A model generated the notes under the pieces. That model saw nothing but the letters and a program-made list of their open reading frames with translations, made no database searches and was not told the origin of the DNA. Positions 1 to 6,220 of a stretch of 6,622 bases of DNA are shown one piece after another (position 1 is the first letter of the stretch; each line of letters begins with the position of its first letter). The position numbers were made by a program, and so were the translations under genes. The DNA comes from Archangiaceae bacterium (GTDB taxonomy: Bacteria; Myxococcota; Myxococcia; Myxococcales; Myxococcaceae). The stretch is from positions 1 through 6,622 of the forward strand of contig JAHFDQ010000361.1 in assembly GCA_023248915.1 (NCBI GenBank). Direction: 5' to 3'.

Positions 1-2
1 CT

Positions 3-932
3 GCGCCGGCCGGAAAGTCTTTTGCCCTCAAGTTCATCTCGGGCAAGTACCAGGGGGGCGAGTTCCCCCTGAAGACCGACAAGCAGGTGGTGATCGGCCG
101 GTCCAGCGAGCTGGACATGGTGCTGGTCGAGGACATGGTCTCGCGCAAGCACGCGAAGATCACCTTCACCGCCGGGAAGATTTCCATCGAGGACCTGGGC
201 TCGACCAACGGCACCTTCGTCAACGGCGAGAAGGTGAAGACGGCGAAGCTCAAAGAAGGCGACCGCATTCTCATCGGCACGTCGATCTTGAAGCTGGTGC
301 ATCAGGGCTCGAACACGCAAATCCTCGACGACGCCTCGGTCAAGCAGAAGCTCGAAGAAGTCGCCGCGGTGCAGGCGGCGAAGAAGACCACCTCGTCGAT
401 GACCGGAAAAATCGAAGAGGTGCCGCTGCCCGACCTCTTGCAGCTCTTCCACACCTCGAAGAAGAACGGGGTGCTCGTGGTCAAGGGCGACCACGAGGGG
501 AAGATCTACCTGCGCCAGGGCAAGGTCTACTACACGGTCATCGACGACAACCACGACCTCGGCCCCCAGAAGAGCTTCAACCGCATCATCACCTGGGAAA
601 CCGGCGACTTCGAGCTGCGCCCTCCCGACAACCAGGAGTTCATGGTCGAGATGGACACCTCGACCGAGGCGCTCCTGATGGACTCGCTGCGCCAGCTCGA
701 CGAGTACCGGCGCATCCAGAAGGACTTGCCGGCCCCCGATGCGCCCCTGGCGCTGGCGTCCCCGCTGGCGGCGCCGCTGCGCGACCTGACCCCCGAACAG
801 CTCGACGTGCTGCAAATCGTCGTCAACCACGGCTCGCTCCAGGGCGTGCTCGACCACTCCGAGAAGGACGACGTCGCGACCGCCGAGGCGGTGCTGCACC
901 TGATCAAGAAGGACTACGTCCGGGGCGGCTAG
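3..932 (+). CDS. FHA and DUF4388 domain signalling protein (5' end outside window)
   Basis: The reading frame is open from the left edge to TAG at 930-932, giving 309 visible residues; the true start lies upstream of the window. Residues about 7-97 form a forkhead-associated (FHA) domain, a phosphothreonine-binding module: GR at 32-33, SRKH at 47-50 and the STNGTFVNG signature near 67-75. An Ala/Lys/Gln-rich linker follows. Residues about 134-238 match DUF4388, the PatA-type domain common in myxobacterial and cyanobacterial signalling proteins, with the typical GKIYLRQGKVYY strand pair and a WETGDFEL segment. The last 60 residues are a Pro/Ala linker and a helical tail often seen after DUF4388. 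I infer a cytoplasmic role reading Ser/Thr kinase output; partner and pathway are not visible. An internal GTG at 87 would cut into the FHA fold, so it is not the start. selD begins 14 bases after the stop, so the two may be co-transcribed. Confidence 0.9.
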   Translation, partial: APAGKSFALKFISGKYQGGEFPLKTDKQVVIGRSSELDMVLVEDMVSRKHAKITFTAGKISIEDLGSTNGTFVNGEKVKTAKLKEGDRILIGTSILKLVHQGSNTQILDDASVKQKLEEVAAVQAAKKTTSSMTGKIEEVPLPDLLQLFHTSKKNGVLVVKGDHEGKIYLRQGKVYYTVIDDNHDLGPQKSFNRIITWETGDFELRPPDNQEFMVEMDTSTEALLMDSLRQLDEYRRIQKDLPAPDAPLALASPLAAPLRDLTPEQLDVLQIVVNHGSLQGVLDHSEKDDVATAEAVLHLIKKDYVRGG

Positions 933-946
933 CTCCGGCCGACCCC

Positions 947-1993
947 ATGCCCACCCACACGCCCCGGCTGACCGAGCTCGCGCGCTGCGCGGGTTGAGCC
1001 GCGAAGATCCGCTCCGCGGACTTGGCGCACGTGTTGCGCCCCTTGAAACGCCGAAAGCCCCCGCCAGAAGCCCTGGTGGGGTTCGAGACCAGCGACGACG
1101 CCGCGGTCTATCGGCTGACCAAGGGGCTGGCGGTGGTCGAGACGGTCGACTTCTTTCCACCGGTGGTCGACGACCCGTTCGTGTTCGGCCAGATCGCCGC
1201 CGCGAACGCGCTGTCCGACATCTGGGCGATGGGAGCCCGCCCCCTCTTCGCTCTCAACCTGGTGGCGTTTCCGAAGGCGCTGCCGCTCGGGGTGCTGTCG
1301 AAGATCCTCGCCGGAGGGCAGTCGAAGGCAGACGAGGCTGGCATTCCGGTGCTGGGTGGCCACTCGATTCACGACGACGAACCGAAGTACGGCATGGCGG
1401 TGACCGGGTGCGTGCACCCCGACCGGGTGCTCACCAACGCGGGGGCCCGGGCCGGCGACGTGCTGCTCCTGACCAAGCCGCTCGGGTCGGGCATCGCCAC
1501 CACCGCCCTGAAGCGCAACCTGGCGTCGACCGACCTCGTCCGCCGGGCCGTCGCGGTGATGGCCGGCCTCAACCGCGCCGCCGGTGAGGTCTTCGCCTCG
1601 CGGCGCCTCGAAGTCCACGCCCTCACCGACGTCACCGGCTTCGGCCTGTTGGGGCACCTGCTCGAGATGGCGACCGCCGCGAACCTGCGCGCCCGGCTCG
1701 TTCTCGAGAAAGTGCCGGTGCTCGCCGGCGTTCCCGAGCTCGCCGAGCAGGAAGTCGTCCCCGGAGGCACGCGGGCCAACCTGGCCTCGGTCGTGCGGCG
1801 CGTGCGCTTTCCCAGGGGGCTGCCGCTGTCGGTGAAGTGGGTGCTCGCCGACGCGCAGACGAACGGCGGGCTGCTCGCGGCGGTGCCCGCGGGCCGGGCG
1901 GACAGGGCGGTCACGCTCCTCGAGCGGGCGGGCGTCGAAGTCGCCCGGGTGGGTGAATTCGTCCGCGGCCGAGCCGGAATCGACGTGGTGTAG
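947..1993 (+). CDS. selD: Selenide, water dikinase (selenophosphate synthase), selenocysteine-containing
   Basis: SelD makes selenophosphate from selenide and ATP, the selenium donor for selenocysteine and selenouridine in tRNA. The gene starts at ATG 947 and is 348 residues long (E. coli SelD is 347), provided the in-frame TGA at 995-997 is read as selenocysteine. The N-terminus then reads RLTELARCAGUAAKI, with Sec at residue 17 and Lys at residue 20, exactly where E. coli has catalytic Cys17 and Lys20. Further matches fall at the same numbers: DDAAVY (Asp50/51), DFF (Asp68), NALSDIWAMG (Asp91), GGHSI near 137-141, TDVTGFGLLGH near 227-237, PGGT and a QTNGGLL segment. Starting at TTG 1022 would remove the first 25 residues and the active site. 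No strong Shine-Dalgarno precedes the ATG; the 14-base gap from the FHA gene allows translational coupling. Sec insertion also needs SelA, SelB and tRNA-Sec, none seen here. SelD would depend on its own product. Identity is certain; Sec decoding is very likely. Confidence 0.95.
1024..1040 (+). promoter_or_regulatory. Candidate bacterial SECIS hairpin in selD mRNA
   Basis: Six perfect base pairs, GGCGCA (1024-1029) with UGCGCC (1035-1040), close a five-base loop CGUGU. The first loop G (1031) is 34 bases after the end of the UGA codon at 995-997. This fits the general bacterial SECIS model as I recall it: a small apical loop with G in its first two positions, about 16-37 bases downstream of UGA. 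A competing hairpin closer to the UGA (TCCGC 1008-1012 with GCGGA 1016-1020, extendable to GCC 998-1000 with GGC 1024-1026) has a UCC loop without G and so fits worse. The two share 1024-1026 and cannot both fully form. SelB binding is inferred. Confidence 0.6.
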
Positions 1994-2021
1994 GTTTTCG
2001 CACCGCGCGTCGCCAGCTACG

Positions 2022-2810
2022 ATGAGCGCGATGTCCGTACGCGCCCTCTTGCCATTCGCAACCGCCCTGCTGCTCTCCGTGCCGGCGCACGGCAAGCAGC
2101 CGACGGTCATCATCGACCCGGGCCACGGCGGCGGCCAGGCGGGTGCTTCCAGCGCGAGCGGTTACCGCGAGAAGAACCTGTCCCTGCAGCTCGCGCAGAA
2201 GCTCGGCGCCGAGCTCGAGAAGCTGGGCGCGAAGGTGTGGCTGACGCGCGAGAAGGACGCGCACCTTCCCCTCGCCGACCGGGTCGCCTTCTCGCGCTCG
2301 CACCCGGCCGACCTGTTCATCTCACTGCACGCGAACTCGATGCCGACGCAGTGGGCGCGCCGGCGCACCGAGGGCATCGAAACGTATTTCCTGTCGGCGA
2401 ACGCCTCGGGCGAGGAAGCGCGGAAGACGGCAGCGCGCGAGAACGCCGAGGTCCAGGCGGCGCCTGAAGCGGCTGGGGACGACACGCTGGCCTTCATCCT
2501 CGCCGACCTGCAGCGGAGCGAGGCCCACGTGGACTCGTCGCGGCTCGCCTACTCGGTGCACCAGAAGCTGGTGGCGGCCACCGGGGCCACCGACCGGGGA
2601 GTTCAGCAGGCGCCCTTCTACGTGCTGATGGGAGTCGAGGCGCCCGCGATTCTGGTCGAGGTGGGCTTCATCTCGCACCCGACCGAGGGGAAGAAGCTGC
2701 AAGACGCCAAGTACCAGGACCTGATCGTCCAGGCGCTGGCCGAGGGAGTGACGACCTTCCTCGAGCAGGTCGGCGCCCGAGACACCAAGGCCGAGGCCGA
2801 ACCGAAGTAG
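2022..2810 (+). CDS. Secreted N-acetylmuramoyl-L-alanine amidase (Amidase_3)
   Basis: This is a zinc peptidoglycan hydrolase of the AmiA/AmiB/AmiC (Amidase_3) family, which cuts the amide bond between N-acetylmuramic acid and the stem peptide. From ATG 2022 it has 262 residues. A signal peptide (Arg7, a hydrophobic run at 8-20, probable cleavage after AHG at 22-24) sends it to the periplasm. Family residues are in place: IDPGHGG with zinc ligand His35, Glu50 in YREKNLS, LTRE at 74-77, His103 in DLFISLHANS, and catalytic Glu213 in ILVEVGFISHP. No AMIN or SPOR domain is present, so it is a minimal catalytic unit. ATG 2031 is in frame and equally possible. The frame stays open to 1953, but that start would overlap selD and bury the signal peptide. 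The gap after selD is 28 bases. A role in cell separation or wall turnover is inferred. Confidence 0.92.
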   Translation: MSAMSVRALLPFATALLLSVPAHGKQPTVIIDPGHGGGQAGASSASGYREKNLSLQLAQKLGAELEKLGAKVWLTREKDAHLPLADRVAFSRSHPADLFISLHANSMPTQWARRRTEGIETYFLSANASGEEARKTAARENAEVQAAPEAAGDDTLAFILADLQRSEAHVDSSRLAYSVHQKLVAATGATDRGVQQAPFYVLMGVEAPAILVEVGFISHPTEGKKLQDAKYQDLIVQALAEGVTTFLEQVGARDTKAEAEPK

Positions 2811-2812
2811 GT

Positions 2813-2826
2813 CGGCCCTTGGGCCG
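2813..2826 (+). terminator. Weak candidate hairpin after the amidase gene
   Basis: CGGCC (2813-2817) pairs with GGCCG (2822-2826) around a CTTG loop, starting three bases after the amidase stop. No T-run follows, so it is not a standard intrinsic terminator; it may only pause transcription or protect the mRNA 3' end. Confidence 0.25.
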
Positions 2827-2972
2827 CCCCGGCCGGCCGTACCGTCCGCGGGTCTGTACGCCAGAGTCCACTTGCGTCGGACCGCTCCCCGAGCCTGTTC
2901 GCAAGCCCCTGGAAACACGAGTGTCCCCCGACGCCAGAGCGCGGCACGCCCGGTGCTTTGGGCGCTGAGGAA

Positions 2973-3368
2973 ATGAAGACCCAAACCGCGGTGGTGTTTC
3001 TCTCGATGTCGTTGGCAGGAGGCAGATGCCTCGCCGACGGTGCGGCCAAGCGCCGGTCCGACGCGCGAATCGTCCAGGAGGTCGGCCTGCTCGGGCCGGT
3101 GGGCCAGCTCAGGGGCGCGTCCGCCCGGGTTTTCTCGCCCGGCGGGCTCGGAGCAGACATCGACGTCGCGCTCGGCAACCTGCGGGCCAGGCCCTCGATG
3201 GCCACGGACGCGCCCGCGGGGCCGAGGGCCCCGACTTCGGCCGGAAGCCCCCGGTCGATCGTCGAAGCTGACGGGCGAGTCGGCCTGCGCGGGCCCCCCA
3301 TCTCTGCTAATTGGGGCAGATGCGCTCGTTCAACCGCGGCCCGCTCGAACTCCGACCCATCACCCTGA
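2973..3368 (+). CDS. Doubtful small open frame, possibly a secreted protein or decayed gene
   Basis: The 509 bases between the amidase and rph hold only this plausible frame, 131 residues from ATG 2973 to the stop at 3368. I do not recognise it. The first 22 residues resemble a short signal peptide: MKTQTA, then hydrophobic VVFLSMSLAG, with possible cleavage after CLA. Codons through about residue 85 are G/C-ending and the composition looks protein-like (for example GADIDVALGNLRARP), whereas the opposite strand is Pro/Ser-rich, as expected of a shadow. Against it, the C-terminal third is low in complexity, it overlaps the start of rph by 49 bases, and the GAGGAA at 2967-2972 sits directly against the ATG. 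It may be an orphan gene, a decayed one or chance. I see nothing else in 2827-2972. Confidence 0.3.
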   Translation: MKTQTAVVFLSMSLAGGRCLADGAAKRRSDARIVQEVGLLGPVGQLRGASARVFSPGGLGADIDVALGNLRARPSMATDAPAGPRAPTSAGSPRSIVEADGRVGLRGPPISANWGRCARSTAARSNSDPSP

Positions 3369-4033
3369 CTCCAGCCGTGTCGCGCCATGCCGAAGGCTCG
3401 ACGCAGGTCGAGTTCGGGGACACCAAGGTGCTGGTCACCTGCTCGGTCGAGGAAAAGGTACCACCGCACGTGATGGGTTCGGGCGGAGGCTGGGTGACGG
3501 CCGAGTACGGCATGCTGCCGCGCTCGACCCACACTCGCTCGGCGCGCGAGGCGGCGAAGGGGAAGCAGGGCGGGCGAACGATGGAAATCCAGCGGCTCAT
3601 CGGGCGCTCGATGAGGGCGGCTGTCGACCCGAAGAAGTTGGGAGTCCGCACCTTCACCCTCGATTGCGACGTGCTCCAGGCGGACGGTGGCACGCGCACC
3701 GCGTCCATCACCGGAGCTTACGTCGCGCTGGCGCTGGCGCTCCGGAAGCTCAAGGAGAAGGGGCTGATCGCTCAGGTGCCTCTGCTGACTCCCGTGGCCG
3801 CCGTGTCGGTGGGCATCGTGAAAGGTTCGGTGGCCGTCGACCTGGACTATGGCGAGGACTCGTCGGCCGACGTCGATCTGAACATCGTCGCGACCGAGGG
3901 AGGCCGGCTGGTCGAGGTGCAGGGGACGGCCGAGCAGAAGGCCTTCGAGCGCGAGCAACTCGACGCGATGCTCGACGCGGGGCTGGCAGCCATTGCCCGG
4001 TTGGTCGAGCTGCAGAGGAAGGCGCTGGGCTGA
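3320..4033 (+). CDS. rph: Ribonuclease PH
   Basis: RNase PH is a phosphate-dependent 3'-5' exoribonuclease that trims tRNA 3' ends and other RNAs, working as a ring-shaped hexamer in the cytoplasm. The 237-residue product is full length. Family blocks appear in order: RPITLTP, HAEGSTQVEFGDTKVLVT near 23-40, GWVTAEYGMLPRSTHTR at 57-73, GGRTMEIQRLIGRSMRA with phosphate-binding Arg86, LDCDVLQADGGTRTASITGAY with Arg126, and the metal-binding DLDYGEDS block (Asp174, Asp176, Asp180). ATG 3320 places the two arginines at the conserved family numbers, so I prefer it to the in-frame TTG 3311. A GGGG at 3313-3316 is a close, weak ribosome site. rdgB starts four bases after the stop, a common gene order, so the two are very probably one operon. 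Confidence 0.96.
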   Translation: MRSFNRGPLELRPITLTPAVSRHAEGSTQVEFGDTKVLVTCSVEEKVPPHVMGSGGGWVTAEYGMLPRSTHTRSAREAAKGKQGGRTMEIQRLIGRSMRAAVDPKKLGVRTFTLDCDVLQADGGTRTASITGAYVALALALRKLKEKGLIAQVPLLTPVAAVSVGIVKGSVAVDLDYGEDSSADVDLNIVATEGGRLVEVQGTAEQKAFEREQLDAMLDAGLAAIARLVELQRKALG

Positions 4034-4037
4034 CGCC

Positions 4038-4634
4038 GTGGGGAAGTTGCTCTTCGCAACCACCAACCCGGGGAAGCTGCGCGAGCTGCGAGAGCTGATG
4101 GGCGGCGACCTGGAAGTGGTGTCGCTCGCCGACCTGCCGCCGCTGCCCGAGGTTGACGAGGACCAGCCGACGTTCGAAGGGAACGCCGAGAAGAAGGCGC
4201 GTGCCTACGCCGCCGCCAGTGAGCTGCCCACCCTGGCGGACGATTCGGGGTTGTGCGTCGAGGCGCTCGGGGGGCGGCCCGGCGTCCAGTCGGCGCGCTA
4301 CGGCGACAGCGACGCGGACCGAATCCGGCGCCTGTTGAAAGCGCTCGAGGACGTGCCGGTCGAGGGGCGGCGCGCCGAATTCCGATGCGTGCTCTGCTTG
4401 GCGAAGCCAATCGGCGAAGCGGTGCTGGAGCTAGGGCGGTGCGAAGGGCGAATCCTCTTCGCGCCCAGAGGGGCGAACGGCTTCGGGTACGACCCGGTGT
4501 TCGAGGTCGCGGGAGGAAGCCGGACGATGGCCGAGCTGTCCTCCGTCGAAAAGTCGGCGGTCTCGCACCGGGGAATCGCGTTTCGCAAGATGCGGCCGCA
4601 CCTGCTGGCATTGGGAGGCGCGGGGCACCGCTGA
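4038..4634 (+). CDS. rdgB: XTP/dITP diphosphatase (RdgB/HAM1 family)
   Basis: This enzyme removes non-canonical purine nucleoside triphosphates (dITP, XTP, ITP) by hydrolysis to the monophosphate and pyrophosphate, keeping them out of DNA and RNA. The 198 residues include the substrate loop ATTNPGK (7-13), TFEGNAEKKA with Glu47 and Asn49, LADDSGLCVEALGGRPGV with likely general base Asp69, SARY at 85-88, FGYDPVF at 149-155 and SHRGIA at 176-181. All key blocks are present. The start is GTG 4038: it puts the substrate loop right after the first strand, as in the family, and leaves a four-base gap from rph. An AGGAAGG at 4016-4022 inside rph could be the ribosome site but is 15 bases away, so translational coupling is likely. 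The in-frame ATG at 3993 lies within rph and is unlikely. Confidence 0.95.
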   Translation: MGKLLFATTNPGKLRELRELMGGDLEVVSLADLPPLPEVDEDQPTFEGNAEKKARAYAAASELPTLADDSGLCVEALGGRPGVQSARYGDSDADRIRRLLKALEDVPVEGRRAEFRCVLCLAKPIGEAVLELGRCEGRILFAPRGANGFGYDPVFEVAGGSRTMAELSSVEKSAVSHRGIAFRKMRPHLLALGGAGHR

Positions 4635-4645
4635 AGCAGACCGCC

Positions 4646-4675
4646 TTGCTTGTCTCGCGCGGATGGTTCAAGAAT
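4646..4675 (+). promoter_or_regulatory. Possible sigma-70 promoter for the tRNA pair
   Basis: TTGCTT (4646-4651) and AAGAAT (4670-4675) are separated by 18 bases, with the first tRNA beginning 13 bases later. Both boxes are imperfect matches to the consensus, but position and spacing suit a tRNA promoter and this short gap is AT-richer than its surroundings. Confidence 0.35.
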
Positions 4676-4688
4676 GTCCTGCGTTTTT

Positions 4689-4762
4689 CGGGGCGTAGCG
4701 CAGCCTGGTAGCGCGCCTGCCTTGGGCGCAGGAGGTCGCAGGTTCGAATCCTGTCGCCCCGA
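4689..4762 (+). tRNA. tRNA-Pro (anticodon UGG)
   Basis: A full cloverleaf folds. The acceptor stem CGGGGCG (4689-4695) pairs with CGCCCCG (4755-4761), with discriminator A at 4762. The D arm carries a GGUAG loop segment. The anticodon stem CCTGC/GCAGG closes the loop CTTGGGC, giving anticodon UGG (proline). The T arm contains GGTTCGAATCC. CCA is not encoded (CAA follows), so it must be added by CCA-transferase. It lies 54 bases after rdgB and 17 bases before the next tRNA, so the pair is probably co-transcribed. Confidence 0.95.
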
Positions 4763-4779
4763 CAACCGCATGCAGCAGA

Positions 4780-4853
4780 GCGCCCGTAGCTCAGCCGGAT
4801 AGAGCATCGGCCTTCTAAGCCGAGGGTCGTGGGTTCGAGTCCCGCCGGGCGCG
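4780..4853 (+). tRNA. tRNA-Arg (anticodon UCU)
   Basis: The acceptor stem GCGCCCG (4780-4786) pairs with CGGGCGC (4846-4852), with discriminator G at 4853. The D arm is GCTC/GAGC. The anticodon stem TCGGC/GCCGA closes CTTCTAA, giving anticodon UCU, which reads AGA/AGG (arginine). The T arm contains GGGTTCGAGTCCC. CCA is not encoded. A tyrosine recombinase remnant starts 27 bases downstream on the opposite strand, so the 3' end of this tRNA is a likely integration site; no second copy of the tRNA end was found in the window. Confidence 0.95.
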
Positions 4854-4880
4854 CATGGAAAGGCGAGTGGTCCCAGCGGG

Positions 4881-5153
4881 TTAGCTCGGACCCTCGTCTT
4901 TCGTCTGCACCCCCGTTTTGGAAAAGTGTCCAAATCTTGTCCAAGATTCATCGAGGCGACTGACGGCGGCGCGCTGGTCATCGACGCTGATGACGTTGTA
5001 GCGGTCGAACACGGTCCGGGTGCGGTGACCCGACATCCGCATCACCACCGACTCCGGCACGCCCAGCTTGCGGGCGCGGGTGATGAAGCTGCGCCGCAGA
5101 TCGTGGAACCAGAGGTCGGGTAGCTCGGCCTTCTTCTTCGCCCTCAGGAACGC
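4881..5153 (-). pseudogene. C-terminal remnant of a tyrosine recombinase/integrase
   Basis: Read on the - strand, this gives 90 codons ending in TAA (4881-4883) with no start codon. The sequence is clearly the C-terminal catalytic part of a phage-type tyrosine recombinase: WFHDLRRSF carries the HxxR box (His17, Arg20 of the fragment), MRMSGHRT carries the next conserved His (43), and FDRYNV carries the nucleophilic Tyr (52), followed by a polar tail. The N-terminal DNA-binding domains and the first catalytic Arg are missing, so it cannot be active. Homology ends at about 5153, where an HsdM fragment on the other strand begins. Its position right behind tRNA-Arg suggests it is what is left of the integrase of an element inserted at that tRNA. 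Confidence 0.88.
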
Positions 5154-5155
5154 CC

Positions 5156-5599
5156 GTGAGCGACGGGTCGCTCCTGTTTCTGCTGCACCTGGCCTCGAAG
5201 ATGCGGCCGGCGAAGGACGGCGGAAGCAGGTTCGGCATCGTGCTCAACGGCTCGCCGCTGTTCACTGGCGGCGCGGGCTCGGGCGAGAGCGAGATTCGGC
5301 GGTACATGCTCGAGAACGACCTCGTTGAGGCGATCATCGGGCTGCCGACCGACATGTTCTACAACACTGGCATTAGCACCTACGTCTGGGTGGTGAGCAA
5401 CCGGAAGCCAGAGCACCGCAAGGGGAAGGTGCAGCTCATCGACGCGAGCGGGTTCTTCCAGAAGATGCGGAAGAGCCTGGGCAGCAAGCGCAAGGAACTG
5501 AGCCCCGAGCACATCGAGGACATCACGCGCATCTTCGGCGACTGCAGGAAGGTGACGCGCGACGGGGTGCCCGGGTTTCCCCGAGGCCGGTTTCCTTGA
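5156..5599 (+). pseudogene. Internal fragment of type I restriction-modification HsdM subunit
   Basis: A 147-codon frame from GTG 5156 to TGA 5597-5599. Residues 1-129 match the region after the catalytic motif in HsdM-type N6-adenine methyltransferases: SDGSLLFLLHLASKM, NGSPLFTGGAGSGESEIRRY, ENDLVEAIIGLPTDMFYNTG and KVQLIDAS. HsdM proteins are around 500 residues or more. Here the N-terminal helical domain, the SAM-binding motif and the NPPF/NPPY catalytic motif are absent, and the C-terminal end is lost after FGD (about nt 5542); the last 18 residues look unrelated. No hsdS or hsdR is seen. It cannot methylate DNA and is best read as a relic of a type I system. Its frame has no stops, so decay is recent or limited to deletions. 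The GTG is probably chance, since the match begins right at the junction with the recombinase remnant. Confidence 0.85.
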
Positions 5600-5600
5600 G

Positions 5601-5711
5601 TCAGGCCACCATGGCCCGGCCCTGCTGACTTCGATACCACGCCTCCGCGTATTCTGCCGGTGGCCCTCCGAAGAAGCCGGCGAACCGCGGCGTCTGAACC
5701 CCCCGGCACTA
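5601..5711 (-). other. Orphan 35-codon reading-frame tail, unidentified
   Basis: Read on the - strand, 35 codons lie between a TAG (5709-5711) and a TGA (5601-5603). The product includes FAGFFGGPPAEYAEAWYRSQQ, which looks protein-like, but there is no start codon and I cannot name the family. It may be the end of a broken mobile-element gene or chance. The rest of 5546-5812 shows no gene, RNA or clear repeat to me. Confidence 0.2.
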
Positions 5712-5812
5712 CGTCCCTCGCCTGAGGTGGCCAATCCGGTCCACTCCCGTCCGTGACCGAGCACCGCCACGCGGCACGTCGCAGGAAATCCAGAAGTAGA
5801 CCCGGGGAAGGC

Positions 5813-6175
5813 CTACCGGCGACTACTGCGCTCTTTGCTTTTCCGGTGGGGCACACTGAGCCGTGCGCTACGTGCAGACACGAGGGGAACAACCCTGAGC
5901 TCTGCTCCCATCGCATGAGCAAGCTTTCGAAGCGTTGACACCCGTGGGTCGCTTCGTCCCGCGAGAATGCGGCTCACCTCCGCCTGCTGAACGCTCGCCC
6001 GGCGACCAAGCTCCTGCTGGGAGAGTCGCCGGGCGGCACGAAGGTCCGCGAGCGTCTTTGCGACTTCGTTCGCGTAGTGCTTGTCGAGTGCCTGATGGAG
6101 CTCCGCCTGCTCGCCGCCGAGCTTTCGCGCCCGGGTCTTCAGAACCTCGAGGGTGTCATCCAAAGTTCTCGCCAT
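5813..6175 (-). CDS. HigA-like XRE-family antitoxin
   Basis: 120 residues from ATG (6173-6175) to TAG (5813-5815). Residues about 37-98 form an XRE/Cro helix-turn-helix: LADLRAARRLSQQELGRRASVQQAEVSRILAG, then the LRKLAHAMG helix and a closing strand. The N-terminal 35 residues (LDDTLEVLKTRARKLGGEQAELHQALDKHY) are helical and resemble the leader of antitoxins paired with RelE/HigB-like toxins. The tail is short and basic. It is inferred to neutralise the toxin and repress the pair. A strong ribosome site GGAGGA (complement of 6184-6189) lies eight bases before the ATG, so translation does not depend on coupling to the toxin. The toxin gene precedes it with a 45-base gap, the toxin-first order of higBA systems. 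Confidence 0.85.
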   Translation of the reverse strand: MARTLDDTLEVLKTRARKLGGEQAELHQALDKHYANEVAKTLADLRAARRLSQQELGRRASVQQAEVSRILAGRSDPRVSTLRKLAHAMGAELRVVPLVSARSARLSVPHRKSKERSSRR

Positions 6176-6197
6176 GGCGTCTGTCCTCCATTCGCAT

Positions 6198-6215
6198 TAT
6201 GTGGCCGTGCACATA
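6198..6215. promoter_or_regulatory. Inverted repeat between toxin and antitoxin genes, possible operator
   Basis: TATGTG (6198-6203) and CACATA (6210-6215) are perfect inverted copies separated by six bases. They lie in the 45-base gap between toxin stop and antitoxin start, just upstream of the antitoxin ribosome site. A dimeric HTH antitoxin could bind it, or the RNA could fold as a hairpin; which is not shown. Confidence 0.4.
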
Positions 6216-6220
6216 GGCCG

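Noticed and set aside
1022..1993. selD starting at TTG 1022
   Set aside because: It drops the conserved N-terminal block including residue 17 and Lys20; the same frame continues upstream through a TGA at exactly the Sec/Cys position to ATG 947.
1953..2021. Upstream extension of the amidase into selD
   Set aside because: It overlaps selD and would place 23 polar residues before the signal peptide.
929..2113. 394-codon - strand frame opposite selD
   Set aside because: It is antisense to an unmistakable SelD and has the His/Arg/Gly-rich composition typical of GC-rich shadows.
2618..4066. 482-codon - strand frame opposite rph
   Set aside because: It runs antisense through rph and the amidase end; its Pro/Ser/Arg-rich product has no domain I recognise.
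3847..4981. Long - strand frames across rdgB and the two tRNAs, with segments like GGTRTHDPRLRRPMLYPAE and RQDSNLRPPAPKAG
   Set aside because: These are the well-known spurious translations of tRNA genes read antisense; the tRNAs fold fully and rdgB lies on the other strand.
4926..5123. 65-codon + strand frame after the tRNAs
   Set aside because: It is antisense to the integrase remnant, whose catalytic motifs are clear on the - strand.
4978..5355. 125-codon - strand frame across the integrase-HsdM junction
   Set aside because: It is out of frame with the integrase remnant and antisense to HsdM; its product matches neither.
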